Positions 40,543-51,779 are shown, counted from the first letter of the stretch. The stretch: DNA of 64,000 nucleotides from Gordius sp. MW1 (GCA_964036665.1 OZ038526.1:28768001-28832000); one strand, 5' to 3'. Notes: generated by a model from the letters alone, not told the origin. Numbers and translations: made by a program.

Positions 40543-40620
40543 ATCTACATATAACACAACCCTTTGAATCAGTAATATAACCATATGGGCATTTGGTTTG
40601 ACATTTGGGAGGACAAGGCG
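40543..40620 (-). CDS. Exon 19: antistasin-like domain 2
   Basis: 78 nt, phase 1-1. It encodes a second module starting PCPPKC with the same spacing as domain 1: C-x3-C-x3-C-x10-C-x2-C-x-C. The middle reads CPYGYITDSKGC, the canonical antistasin G-Y-x-x-D-x-x-G-C pattern. The sixth cysteine is split at the donor (T|GTAAGTATT), exactly as in exon 3, so the two exons are duplicates. The likely role is serine-protease binding outside the cell. Confidence 0.85.
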
Positions 40621-40789
40621 CTAGTGGATTAAATACACTAATTTTAGATTAATTAAAAAATATTTATGTAATAAATATAAATTAGTTAAATATTAAATAT
40701 TGACAAATTTAAGTTTTTATGGAAATATTTGACAGGTCAAATTAAGTTTTTAGTAACCGCAAGGTTGCTATTAGATCTTAAGTGCGGGG

Positions 40790-41356
40790 CTATCGTGGCC
40801 ATAAAAAATTAAAACGCCCTTGACAAAAATGGATAAACTATGCAAACAAATTCTTCACATAAAAATGTTTTTAGTCATAAAATCTATGTTAGAAATTTTT
40901 TTCACGTTATATCAATCCATATTTTTGATTCCAGAAAGGTTTGAAAAAAACGTATTTCGAGAAATCAAAAAAATGCCCTGGGCTCTACAAGTCCCATAAG
41001 CGGAGCTATAAGGGTAATTATAGCCCCGGTCTCAATAGCCCCGTGGTTAAAATATTTCTTGGGTGTTTTATTACAAAGTTATTTACAACAAGACTGTTTA
41101 TTCCTATCAATTTTTTATATTAAAATTCACACTCTGTTAACTAAAACATGTTTGGGCTTTAAAAAGCTGATAGTTAAAAAGTTATTAACGAAAAAGATAG
41201 ATTAAGAAAGGTACTTTTGGTGTTGAAGATTCCTGGTCAAAAATTACCAACAACTTTTTATGCCCGAAATGCGCCTTTATAAAGTACATTTTGTATATGG
41301 GTAAAACTAATATAACGAAAATTAATCGACAAGATATGTATAGCCCCGGTCTCCCC
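40790..41356. mobile_element. TA-flanked MITE, copy 2 (left end decayed)
   Basis: The right end (GGTCTCCCC followed by TA) matches the element at 33501-34390, and the interior shares the AAATGCCC..GGGC segment. The left end is mutated (GTGCGGGGCTATCG) so its exact start is uncertain. Confidence 0.55.
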
Positions 41357-41656
41357 TAATCATTTTTTAAATTAGTTTAAAATTTGAATTTTTAGGGAAT
41401 TTTATGCATGTTACAAGAGCGTTCGTACAAAATGAGGAAGTTAAAAAAACAAATCTGGTTCAATTTAAGGTTTTTAAGTCGTTTACAAACCCGATTATGT
41501 CTACGAGGAGGCTTCAACAAAATTATGAATAAGTAATTGGAGGTAGTGTTTATCAAGCCTTTATAAGGTTTCTACATTTAGGTAAATTAATTAGCTTACA
41601 CAACAACGTTTCTTTAAGAGAGAGGAATAGGAATTAAGAATTTTAATAAAAAGTTA

Positions 41657-41803
41657 CATGGGCGTGGCTATAGGATGGCAAGGAGGGGCGGCTGCCCCCA
41701 TTAAAACCAAAAATTCTTCAAATTTAAATATAATTATGGCTAAAATTACTAAAAATTATCATTATTGCCCCCCCCCTTTAGATCTAATTCTGTCTACGCC
41801 CAT
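41657..41803. mobile_element. 147-bp MITE of the CATGGGCGTAG family
   Basis: Starts CATGGGCGTGG and ends CTACGCCCAT, with the 8-bp target duplication AAAAGTTA (41649-41656 and 41804-41811). Poly-C and poly-G tracts lie just inside. Confidence 0.75.
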
Positions 41804-42642
41804 AAAAGTTATATTTTAGCCCTCCCCCAAAAAAACATTTATATGGGCGATCTGTTTTATAACTTAGGACTATAAATGTGCCGATGTATTCGAATTTGCC
41901 CCAATCTAACCAAAACCAAGATCTTATCTCTTAGCACGAGACACTAAAATTCAATATATTGTAAACCTAACTATTCCACTTTTTGCTGCGTTGCGAAAAA
42001 CTCTAAAAACCTTTGGCCCTCAGGCCTTTAAAATTATCCATGGGCGGACGGTTTTGAATTGGGGGGGGGGGGCAGATTAATTTTCCTGAGAGCAAAAAAG
42101 AAAAAAAAAGGTCTCGACATTCACATGATGGCCGCGAATCGTTTTTTATAAGACTGAAAATTGGCATGACTTTTAGTAAATCAATTCACTTGCAATATCA
42201 GAATGTTTTCCAAATATTAATTATACTTAACTTTTTTATTTATTTCATTAACCTTAACAAAATATGTATCTTTTAACGAATATTAAAATAATTTGTAATT
42301 AAAAGTTATTTTTAAATCAAAATCTATAAATAGTCAAAAAAATTTATACCTTAATTAATTTTAGAAATATAACTGTCAGAACACTTAAAAAAATCTTAAT
42401 TACATATAAAATAAATTTTGAAAAGGTTAATAAAATAAGACAATAGAAAAATTTGTCCTACAATACAAAAATAATTTATCATTCTTATTAATTTGTAATA
42501 TGCTTAATATTTATATCATTTAGAGTAACAAAGTTGTTAATTTCAAAGGGGTGGAGCAAATGAAAAGCCTAAGAATAACAATAATACATAGTCACTTTAA
42601 CTGACAATATATCTTCCACTCTATTTTCAAGGGTTAATTTAC

Positions 42643-42675
42643 CTGATGGCACAACAGACGGACTTGATGGTGCAA
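42643..42675 (-). CDS. Exon 18: 33-nt micro-exon (APSSPSVVPS)
   Basis: Acceptor TTGTTCCATTCAG, donor ATCAG|GTAAATT, phase 1-1. It encodes APSSPSVVPS, a partial mucin-repeat motif, and is the last exon before the second antistasin-like domain. Confidence 0.7.
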
Positions 42676-42755
42676 CTGAATGGAACAATATTTATTTAGA
42701 GGTATAGTGATCAACAGGGTATGCTTCATTATGTCTAAAATCGAACTATATATAC

Positions 42756-42815
42756 CTAATGAACTTGAAGACGAAAGAGGTGGATTTGATTGGAGTGTTG
42801 GTACTTTCGAAACCA
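42756..42815 (-). CDS. Exon 17: Ser-rich linker
   Basis: 60 nt, phase 1-1, acceptor GAAACTTCAG, donor TTAG|GTATAT. It encodes VSKVPTLQSNPPLSSSSSL with a run of five serines. Confidence 0.65.
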   Translation of the reverse strand, partial: WFRKYQHSNQIHLFRLQVH

Positions 42816-42899
42816 CTGAAGTTTCAAAAAATTAAATAGAGTTAAAATGGTTCACAATATTTAAATCAATTAAGTATTCATTAAGTAGTCTCTTTTAAC

Positions 42900-42968
42900 C
42901 CGATGCTGGCAACGATGGACCTGTAGACGGAGCAGATGGAGCTGATGGGAGTGCTGGAATTGAGGCAA
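42900..42968 (-). CDS. Exon 16: Pro/Ser/Ala-rich linker
   Basis: 69 nt, phase 1-1, acceptor AATCTTTTCAG, donor TCGG|GTTAAA. It begins ASIPALPSAPSAPSTG and ends PSLPAS, close in composition to the mucin repeat. Confidence 0.7.
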
Positions 42969-43002
42969 CTGAAAAGATTAAAAATACGTTATTATATGTA
43001 TT

Positions 43003-43151
43003 CATGGGCATACCCAAGGGGCTGCCCCCCTCTATATCCAAAAATTGGTTAAAATTTATTAGAATTATGGCTAAAATTTCAAAAAAGTTTTTTTTGCCCC
43101 CCCCCAAATTATTATTGCCCCTCTCTAAATCCAATGCTGGCTACGCCAATG
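43003..43151. mobile_element. 149-bp MITE of the CATGGGCGTAG family
   Basis: Starts CATGGGCATACCC and ends GGCTACGCCAATG, with the exact 8-bp duplication TATGTATT (42995-43002 and 43152-43159). It lies in the intron between exons 15 and 16, only 32 bp from the exon 15/16 side acceptor region. Confidence 0.8.
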
Positions 43152-43204
43152 TATGTATTTGAATAATTTTGTTCTATATAAACGAGATGCTGCCTTAGAT
43201 GAAC

Positions 43205-43285
43205 CTGTAGGCGCAACGGGTTGGCCGGATGGAAGAGAAGGTACAGTTAGTGTCGGTGATTGACCTGATGGTAAAACAGATGAAC
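43205..43285 (-). CDS. Exon 15: repeat-like linker (SLPSGQPVAPT)
   Basis: 81 nt, phase 1-1, acceptor TTAATTTAG. It encodes a segment beginning SSVLPSGQSPTLTV and ending [12 protein letters not shown], again like the later mucin repeat, including the GQP variant. The donor is uncertain: CTACAG|GTTCAT is used here. Alignment with the end of exon 14 (GSSKA.S) suggests a second possible donor at C|GTTTAT that would extend the exon to 43184, also phase 1. Confidence 0.7.
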
Positions 43286-44874
43286 CTAAATTAAGTGGGA
43301 CTTATTAACGCACTAAAAGGCCTATAAATTATATAAAGTTACAGTAGTGACAATAGGTCTCATCCAAATATTAAATTTGTCTACCCCAGAGGAATTCTAA
43401 TTTTTTTTTAAAAATTTAGTTTCCGGTAGAATTAGTGTTTTTATTAAAAGGGTAAAATTTAGTTTAACTATTAACCTCTTTAATTGCGTGAGATTTCATA
43501 TTTAATTCGTGGTAACTATCATTCTACATTTTGCCGCCTTTCTACAATTCCAAAAAAAACTCAGCTCAGCCATATTTTAATTTTAAATTAATTTTTACAC
43601 CCTTGAGCTTTAATAAAACTACACATACATTGAGATTTAAATCAATTTTTTGTCATTATTACTTTTTAATTTAATTATACTCAAATAAAATCTAATGTAC
43701 TTTTTAATTTAAATGAACTATTTGGTTTTTAACATTTTATTTTTTTGCTTGTAGATAAACTAGCAGCCCATGGGAAAAATAAATGGGAAAAATAAAACTT
43801 ATAAATATTTTTAATATAAGCTCGTTTGTGGCCGTTTGAAATTTTTAAGATTTCAGGACCCACTTTTTGAATTTCATGTCCAATAAAAATCGAGGGGCCG
43901 AGCCCCCCAGATCAATACACTATATTCCCCATCCCTTAATTCCTTCTCACATTCTCGTGAAAACTCCATCTATTTATTGAACTTGTTGAATCATATAAAG
44001 TGTTAAGAATTTCGAAATTATATATAGCCATATATATCAGAGATCAGATTGCCCGGCCCGGCCCGCTGCCCGCACAGGCCCGGCCCGGCCCGTGGGCCGG
44101 GTCGGGCCGGGCAACTGTCCTAAATTTTTATTTTCGGGCGGGCTCGGGCGGGCACGAAGAAGATAGCATTCGGGCAATTCGGGCTTAATGAGATTTTTTA
44201 GATAGTATATTTTTTTGTTACTTTTCATTAAATTGCATAAGAAAATGCTAAAAAATCGCCATCCGTCCCCAAGTTATTTTTACAATTTTTGCCAGAACCC
44301 CTTTATTTCCATCAAGTCCCTAGCTAGGTTATGGAAAGGATTAAAATATTTATATTTATGCAGCCCTTTCATTGTTCGTAATTCGCATGTGCCGTCTATA
44401 CATAGTACAAAATCGTCACGCCCAAATTGATACAACGCCGAAAGTGTTAAATTTCATTCTAATATCATTTAATTTTTTAACAAATGATTTAACAAGGCTT
44501 CTCCAATTCGCCTTTATTATTCCCTTATCACTCATCGCTATCGCTAAAAATATTTTAGAAAGACCAAATACTACGTTTTTTGACCAATTAGGATTAAAAT
44601 TAAAGTACAAAAGTTTCATTTGAAAAAATCATTCGACTTAAATATTGAAAGAATTTTAGGTCGCAAAATTTCGAGCCTAACAGGCAAATTTAATATTTCG
44701 GGCCGGGCATTTCGGGCAGCATTAATGTTTCGGGCGGGCTCGGGCGGACACCAGAAGGGTTCGGGCGGGCTCGGGCTGAGGTTAGAGAATTGAACCGGGC
44801 CGGGTTCGGGCAGAAAATTCCTAACAAATCTGACCTCTGATATATATTACTAACATCTATTTGTCTATATTTAC
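43286..44874 (-). other. Intron between exons 14 and 15
   Basis: AT-rich except for the element at 44038-44839. No exon seen. Confidence 0.5.
44038..44839. mobile_element. hAT-like non-autonomous element, copy 2
   Basis: Inverted ends CAGAG(A/G)TCAGATT with the 8-bp duplication ATATATAT (44030-44037 and 44840-44847). GC-rich subterminal blocks of CCCGG repeats at both ends. The body aligns in the same orientation with 30698-31891, about 390 bp shorter by internal deletion. It ends within 35 bp of exon 14. Confidence 0.85.
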
Positions 44875-44979
44875 CAGATGGTGCCTTCGATGAACCAGTA
44901 AGCGGAACATTCGGGGGTGATAGACCAGTTGGTGCCGCCAACGGACCTGTTGGTGCCACACCTGGAGCAACTGAGGAGC
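44875..44979 (-). CDS. Exon 14: repeat-like linker (VAPTG motifs)
   Basis: 105 nt, phase 1-1, acceptor TACTTACTTTAG, donor TCTG|GTAAATAT. It encodes 34 full residues beginning SSVAPGVAPTGPLAAPTG. VAPTG and SSKAPSG recur in neighbouring exons and in the mucin-like array, so this exon resembles a unit from which the 13-residue repeat could have grown. A transposon ends 35 bp beyond its donor-side edge. Confidence 0.8.
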
Positions 44980-47120
44980 CTAAAGTAAGTACAACCGGTG
45001 TAGTTGAATCGTATCTTTTTATAAATTGTAAGATAGGGGTAATTTTTAAATCAACTACTAGTTAAACATTAACCTAAAAGAATATTTGACTTTAGAGAAG
45101 AGCTTCTCGTTTACAAAGGTGGCAAAGGAGTATTTGAGTTAAAGGGGGGAAGCGTCATTTTAGTGATTTAGGGAGGGGTAAAATTATGATTTTTTGGCAT
45201 TTTAAAAAATTTTGACGCCAAAGGACAGCTGCCTTCTGTCTCCTAATATTAATTGGAATTCAAACATGAGATTCATTACTGAAAAGTATTTTTCAAAAAA
45301 AATTTTAAAATGACTTTAATTTTAATTGCTATGCAATTTATGGGCTCGTTTTTTGGTTGTCCGTTGTCCGTCGTCCGTTGTCCGTTGTCTACCCTCCCTA
45401 TCTATTTGCATTGGGTATATTAGGTTATCGATTTTTTAAATTAATGCATGAGAAAGAGGTGCCCCACCCCTCATCTCTATCTCCCTCGCTGTGTTATTTT
45501 TTAAATTAATGCATAAGAGGTGCCCCACCCCTCATCTCTATCTCCCTCGCTTTCGGGCGGGGTCGGGTTTTAATTGCTACGTTAAATTAATGCATAAGTA
45601 TATCTATTCGTTTATATATTTTTCCTGTTACTACCATTGATAATATGACTTTTTGGCCGTCCGCTTGTTCTATCATTGTTTCATTTTAGTATATAATAAA
45701 CATAAATAAAAGTTGTTTACTTTTAATTGCTATGCAATTTAACGAGTTTTTGGGTTAGAATCCCGGAGTTTTTTTTGACTCTTATGATTGTTCTTGTTAC
45801 TATCATTGCTGGCTGCTGACCAATGAAAAAATGACCATTGGCCAAAATGTGAATCCGAGTTTATTTTTTCGCTTTTTTTGACTATTATGATTGTACCATT
45901 GCTATTATGACTTTTTGGCCGTCCGCTGGCTCCTGACCGATGGAAAAAATGACCATTGGCCAAAATGTGAATCAAAATTATTTTTTTCGTTTTTTTTTGA
46001 CTATTATGATTGTTCCTGTTCCTACCATTGCTATTATGACTTTTTGGCCGTCCGCTGGCTGCTGACCAATGGAATAAAATGACCATTGGCCAAAATGTGA
46101 TCCGAAAACTTTTTTTTCGTTTTTTTTGACTATTATGAATTTATATCCACTTTTACCGTGTCCTGGCTGCTGACCAATGGAAAAAAATGACCTTTGGTCA
46201 AAATGTGATTCGAAATTTTTTTTTTCGTTTTTTTTACTCTTATGAATTTATATCCACTTTTACCGTGTGCTGGCTGCTGACCAATGGAAAAAAATGACCA
46301 TTGGCCAAAGTGAGCATCAAAATTTTTTTTCCGTTTTTTTGGCTATCATTGACTTATAGAGTATCTGTTGGTACTGACCAATAGAGAAAAAATGACCATT
46401 GGCCAAATTTTTGATTTTTTTAATTAAAAATTGTTCAAATCCAACAAAAAATTTCTCCCAACAATTCTGCAAATTCTTAACATTGTGATGTTTTATAATA
46501 TAATGTTTGTTAGACCCATAATCACTAAAGGCCATAAAAACTAATGTAATACGCAACTAGATGCAAACACTAAATCTAACCCTAACCCTTGCCTATATTA
46601 CATTTTGCCTATAAATGGAAAATTTGTATAAATAATTAATTAATCATTAGGCATTTAATACCCCCCTATAGGCATTCTCGCCCCTTCCCACCTTTCTCGC
46701 CCATAAATTGCATAGCAAATATGATACATTTATACGAAGTACAGATGAGTCGTCCCCCCTTCCCTTCCCCTCTTCCCTTCCCTTCTCCCCCTTCCCACGA
46801 GGGCCGAAGGCCCGAGTTATTGAATAACTATTGAGTTATGTCTGATTTTTTCTTTCTTTTCTTTAAATTTATAACAAATTGCTTTTGTATGTGCTTATTA
46901 AAACCTACAGGACAACTACAAAGATAGTGATATGAAGATCTTAAAAGGGGGTATATTCAATTTTTTATGATTTTGTTTTTAATATTACAAATATTTAACG
47001 TTTATTACAATCTTAACGTTAAGAATTAGTCTATAGTTCCAGCTATTTATAGTTTAAGGAAAACATATTATTAGGAATTATCAAAAATATAATATAAATT
47101 CTTCATAAAATACTACAAAC
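44980..47120 (-). other. Intron between exons 13 and 14
   Basis: Mostly occupied by the inverted-repeat/tandem-repeat element at 45321-46721. A polypyrimidine tract follows at about 46746-46798. No exon seen. Confidence 0.5.
45321..46721. mobile_element. Inverted-repeat element with internal degenerate tandem repeats
   Basis: Left end contains TTGCTATGCAATTTATGGGC, and the reverse complement closes the right end at 46699-46721. Just inside the left end are repeats of GTCCGTTGTCC. The interior (about 45640-46430) has at least six copies, 98-130 bp apart, of a unit with GCTGCTGACCAATGG and AATGACCATTGGCC. The same ends occur at 57811-60983. Confidence 0.6.
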
Positions 47121-47192
47121 CTTTCGTGACTATTGGTGTTTCCATGATTTGAACAGTTGTAAGTGATGTAAGCTTTGGGGTTGACCAAGCTC
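47121..47192 (-). CDS. Exon 13: Thr-rich linker
   Basis: 72 nt, phase 1-1, acceptor CGTTATTTAG, donor AAAG|GTTTGT. It encodes a segment beginning AWSTPKLTSLTTV and ending METPIVTK. Confidence 0.6.
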
Positions 47193-47305
47193 CTAAATAA
47201 CGCATTTACTTATTAGCTTTTATAATAACTATAAGGGTCAAAATGCTTTAGGAAGAGACCATTTTATAATCTAGTAAAATTTGCTACTAAATGAAGGGTA
47301 AATAC

Positions 47306-47383
47306 CCGCCATAGTTGATGGCAACGAGGAACCACTTAGAGTTACAGAAGGAATATAGCTTGAGGCGATAGACTTAAGACCCC
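47306..47383 (-). CDS. Exon 12: Ser-rich linker
   Basis: 78 nt, phase 1-1, acceptor TTATATCTACAG, donor GCGG|GTATTT. The peptide begins GLKSIASSYIPSV and ends SGSSLPSTMA. SGSSLPS already resembles the later repeat motif. Confidence 0.6.
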
Positions 47384-48531
47384 CTGTAGATATAAATTAG
47401 TATAAACAAATGTAAATTAATTTAAGTGGATATCCAATACAACTTTAAAATTTAAAGTATCTGTTATTAATATTTACAATAATGTTGGTTTGGGGTCTTT
47501 GTTTGAAGTGCCATCAATTAACAAAATGTACAAATTTAATTGTAAGTATAAGTAGCATGATATATGCCAAGATAACAATACCAATTGGGTTTAAAACTAT
47601 TTTAAAAATTCCCTATTTTTACCTCAATTGCAAATAGCCATATTATTGTTGAACAACAGAATGTAATCAATATAAGATGATTTAGGATTGATAGAACAAT
47701 AGTTGTGTGGTTATAAATTTAACCATACATATATTTCACCTTAACATTTTAAACGAATTAAGTCTTAAATGCATATAGGGAGCTTTTTTACTAACAGAAA
47801 TGCTATAAAATATGTTTTTATTTTTTCTAAAATTATTATGACGATAAATCTAAATGTTTTATCTTTTTAAAACATTTGTATTTATTCTATACACTTTTAT
47901 AAAATTATTAAAACAAACAATTGCCTACAATATTATGGCATCGATAATTCAAATTTTATGAATTATTATAAGTTATCTTTTAACAGACAACATAGACACA
48001 ATCATGCAGCTCTTGTAATTAATAAATATGTGTGTGAGTATATATTTTGATTTTGATATTTTAGGCAATAGAATATATACATTTAATATATCGAATTAAT
48101 CTTAATTTTTCAAAATTAATTGTTATTAGATTTAAGATATGTATCATTCCGAGTGCACTATATTTTCGCAAATTCGATCTAAAATATACATTTATATCAA
48201 AAAAATAGTGTAAAATTAAATCCCATAATTGTTCTTAAACCAATACTGTCTATTTGGTTCAAGTTTGAAAAAAACGTTTAATTAAAAAAAATATAATACA
48301 TTGGTCACTCTTATTATTGGGTAATTGGATTTATACCCTATTAATAGGTGATAAAATCCACACATAGATTGAAAAAATAAAATAGCTGTTTCAGTCATAT
48401 TTGCACATAGCTTAAAAGTAAGTTAATCTGTTATATATTTTAAGATACCAATAATGGCACAAAATTAGTAGGAAAATAAAAAAATATTTTTCGAGTTCCC
48501 CATCCCATAATTTCTGAGGCAATAATTTAAC

Positions 48532-48600
48532 CTGTGGTGACGATCGAGGATGTTAACAGTGATAGCCGGGTCGATGAGGCAGAGCTTGGTTTATAGGAAT
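48532..48600 (-). CDS. Exon 11: Ser/Thr-rich linker
   Basis: 69 nt, phase 1-1, donor ACAG|GTTAAA. It encodes a segment beginning SYKPSSASSTRLSLL and ending SSIVTT, rich in Ser and Thr and without cysteine. The 110-bp intron to exon 10 is short. Confidence 0.6.
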
Positions 48601-48710
48601 CTAACGATCATAACATAATGCGATTGTATTTGAGTGCTTGTTAAAAATGTTTAGGAATAAAATAATTCTGAAAAAAATTAGCAATTGTATCAATAATTAT
48701 CTTATCGAAC

Positions 48711-48773
48711 CCGAAGTATATGCTCCCGGAGTTTTATTCTGTATAGTTGTGGTGGTGGTTATTATTCTTGCAC
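48711..48773 (-). CDS. Exon 10: Thr-rich linker
   Basis: 63 nt, phase 1-1, acceptor CGTTTTAG, weak donor G|GTTCGA. It encodes ARIITTTTTIQNKTPGAYTS with five threonines in a row, suited to O-glycosylation. Confidence 0.55.
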
Positions 48774-49170
48774 CTAAAACGATTGCAATTATGTAAACAA
48801 TGCCTAAAAAGTATTTAACTATTTAAATCAAATAGTCAATATTCAGAAAATTGACATATGAGCCTAGCCTAGAGCAAATCCATCATATAATTTTAAATTT
48901 TTTAAGTGAACACAAACACAACTTTATTTAAAAGAAAAAAAAAGTACGTATGGCTTACGCCTTCTTTTCCATTCATTAAATTTATTAAAGCAATTTACAT
49001 TATTGCGATAATTTTTTTTATTTAAAATTTGATTTGTCTTAAAACTATATTTGAAAAAAAAATGTAAAACGGTTTGGGGTTAAACATAAACTTATTTAGG
49101 GTTCGAGTCATGCTCATAAAAAGATCGATTGCGAACCACCCAAGCTCACTCTGTCAAACTTAGGTATCTC

Positions 49171-50291
49171 TAGAGACCTGCACGGGCAGCCCGAGGCCCG
49201 GCCCGGAGAAGCCCGGGCTCGGGCCTTAAATTTTTAGGCTTTAAAATTCCGGGCCGGGCCTAATTTATAAATTATAGGCCCGGCCCGGAATAATTTAGAA
49301 GAGTCTAAGTAGTCTTTTATTCTGTTTAAAACAATCTTTAATATTTCAATTACAAGTTATTGAATCTGTTAAACACTCATTTATTCATTTCGCGCTTATT
49401 CTAATATAAAAACAATTAAGTATGGAACAAAAAAAATCTACTGCTAATAGCTGAAAATATTCAGAAAGAATTTTATAAAGTGAAAGAAAATCTTAGAGAA
49501 AAGAGTGAAGTATGGAAAAGATTATAAGAAAATAAATTTTGTTTTTTGTAAGATTTGCAGGAATGTGTTATCCTATAATTCCTGCTCATTAGGCAATATT
49601 TATGTTAGTTTTGATAATGCTTAATATGGAACACCTATCTCCAAAAACATAAATGCTGTAAAAAAGTCCAGGAAAATAAAAATTGGACAATTACCTATGC
49701 AAGCCACTTTTAACAAAACTTACAAATCCTGCAAAAATCAAAAAAGATCTCATATCCTCAATAGCCCAATTTTGTTGAATGGATATAGCATGAAACATCT
49801 TCTATGAAGAAAGAGGTAGAGGAAAATGAAGTTGACACCAACACAAAGTTAAAGATCAACGAGAAAAAAAATTATCGGATTGGTCGAAAGACCACAGTGG
49901 TCATTTCCAGCGCTTAGCCCTCTTGTTTGTAAGATTTTTTCGAGACCTGATTTGGCCTCGAGTGCGTCAGCTGGCCGCATTTATGAGGAGCGGAAAACAA
50001 ATCTAAAACACGGAAATTTTTGATGCCTGTGCTTTTTGCATCAAAATAGTTTTATTATCAATTTATAATTTTTTTTATGTGCGTTTTATTATTTAATAAA
50101 ATTTTTTACCAAAATTAAATTTGATTAAGTTTCTGCAATTACTAAAATTCCGGGCCGGGCCCGGGCCGGGCTCGGGCCTTGTTTTAAAGATGCTAAAATA
50201 CGGGCCCGGGCTTGGCCTATTTTCTCATTTTAATTCCGGGCCCGGGCCGGGCCGGGCCGGGCCTTAAAAAAATTGATTTTGCAGGTCTCTA
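49171..50291 (+). mobile_element. Decayed hAT transposon
   Basis: Perfect 12-bp inverted ends TAGAGACCTGCA with the exact 8-bp duplication GGTATCTC (49163-49170 and 50292-50299), and GC-rich subterminal CCCGGCCCG blocks. Inside, plus-strand relics of a transposase survive (see the pseudogene entry). Confidence 0.9.
49420..50035 (+). pseudogene. hAT transposase relic
   Basis: Around 49.50-49.58 kb a broken BED-type finger can be read (W followed by FCKICRNVLSYNS). Near 49.96-50.03 kb the text ASAGRIYEERKTNLKHGNF, followed after a frameshift by DACAF, matches the hAT C-terminal dimerisation motif. Stops and frameshifts are frequent and the middle is deleted, so it cannot encode an active enzyme. 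Confidence 0.7.
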
Positions 50292-50363
50292 GGTATCTCC
50301 AAAAGCCACGTCATCTTTCATTGTGCTCTTAAAAAAGGCTTAGCTTCTAACCCATACTATATT

Positions 50364-50485
50364 CATGGGCGTAGCCAGGGAGGGGCAGGGGGGGGGGGGC
50401 GGGTAAATAAATTTCCCCCCCTAATTGAACTTTTGAACGTTTTGCCCCCCCCCCCCCCCTAATCCAAAACCTGGCTACGCCCATG
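50364..50485. mobile_element. 122-bp foldback of the CATGGGCGTAG family
   Basis: Perfect 16-bp inverted ends CATGGGCGTAGCCAGG, with long G and C runs inside that would pair. I find no matching 8-bp flanks. Confidence 0.65.
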
Positions 50486-51356
50486 CTTATCATGATACAT
50501 TTCTTGTGGCTAAAGTATCCCGGGCTCAGTTCAATTTAATTTATCTTTTAGTCAATAACATTGCCTAAAAATCGCGCGAATTTATCATTGTCTAAATATC
50601 CGATTCAATTTCATGGATTAAACTCGGATGTAATTATTAATATTTTATTTTCTGATAGTTATAAACGTTTTTTTGTTTATTTTAACTCTTGAGATTAAAT
50701 CAAAACTTGCTGATACCTAAAAATTTAAAAACATACAGCATTTAAGCTTAGGAAAACTTTTGCATCTTATAAAATCGCTGTTATGTTATGCGTCTCAGCA
50801 AATTCCGATATTAAGACAAGCCCTAACACTTTTATTGAGATTATATCTTGTTAATAATCCTTAAATTTTAACGTCAATCTGGTGCCAAGCCCGAACACTC
50901 CAAAACCTTAATTTACTTAAATTTTTACCCATCGCCAACTCAACCCTCTCATTATTTCGTAGTGTTCTTACTAGGTAGATAAAAAAAAATTTTCTTTTAA
51001 ATTTAAACTTAAAAAGTTGGAGGCAGAAATGAATGGCAAGTTCTAAGCCTTTGCAATTAGAGCCTTTTCCATTTTCCATTTTTTTAAATCCTCCATTTCT
51101 TAATATCAATGTATTTACAACAAAAATTTCAACAATATTTAAAATTATTGCTTTATTTAATTTACACTTATGCCTATATAAATTTTGGTTTCCGTTCCCT
51201 TTAGTAATTCATAGTTGGTGTTATTATGCACTCCCTGTATATTATTAAATGAATGTTTCATAAGTCCTACTACGTATTAAACGAGGATTTAATATTGTAA
51301 ATTCACAAAATATAGCGATGAAGATTTATTTATTAATATCTATTATAAACTTTTAC

Positions 51357-51398
51357 TTGTAGGTGGTGAAGTTTGTTTAGGTTTTTTATATGTTGATT
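51357..51398 (-). CDS. Exon 9: 42-nt micro-exon
   Basis: Acceptor ATACTTTTAG, donor ACAA|GTAAAAG, phase 1-1, encoding STYKKPKQTSPPT. It marks the change from the mixed-composition micro-exons to the Ser/Thr/Pro linker. A possible 15-nt phase 1-1 exon lies between this and exon 8 near 51.68 kb, but it is too small to assert. Confidence 0.55.
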
Positions 51399-51734
51399 CT
51401 AAAAGTATAGGACAATTAATCTTTGTAATTGCAAAATAGAAAAAATAGTATCAAAAGATTTCGTAATCATACTAATGCTCGATACAATTACACTAAACTA
51501 AAGATAAAAGGGCTGACTCAGAGAAAATACCCTTCATGTTCCAAATTCTTTCTTAGATCATTAAATTGTTTTGCTATTGATAGGAATCAGGATTTTCAAA
51601 GATATTTGACAAATTAAATGAGATTTGTTGAGCATAAAATTAATATAATAACGGCCTGCATAGTGGAAGTTAATACTATACGAGGGTCAACTTCTTCTGT
51701 AATTGTAACACTGTTGCAAAATAATATTACTCAC

Positions 51735-51779
51735 CATACACTGTTATTTTGGCTGTTATTTGTACCGACACTTTAGCCA
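51735..51779 (-). CDS. Exon 8: 45-nt micro-exon
   Basis: Acceptor TATATTTTAG, strong donor G|GTGAGTAA, phase 1-1, encoding AKVSVQITAKITVY. Joining exon 7 directly to exon 9 would create TAA at the junction, so skipping this exon would end translation. I found no counterpart in the second cassette. Confidence 0.65.

Larger units (their letters stand above)
40621..42642 (-). other. Intron between exons 18 and 19
   Basis: Contains two small transposons (about 40790-41356 and 41657-41803) and a run of 13 G near 42060. No coding sequence seen. Confidence 0.5.
48774..51356 (-). other. Intron between exons 9 and 10
   Basis: Contains the decayed hAT element at 49171-50291 and the foldback at 50364-50485. 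Small ORFs at 50.9-51.6 kb show no recognisable features. Confidence 0.5.

Noticed and set aside
44000..44959. Short ORFs on both strands at 44.0-44.9 kb
   Set aside because: They lie in the GC-rich ends and interior of a non-autonomous transposon; one merges with exon 14 only by reading into the intron.
46573..46590. CTAACCCTAACCCTT, telomere-like
   Set aside because: Only two units, isolated in intron sequence; no array.
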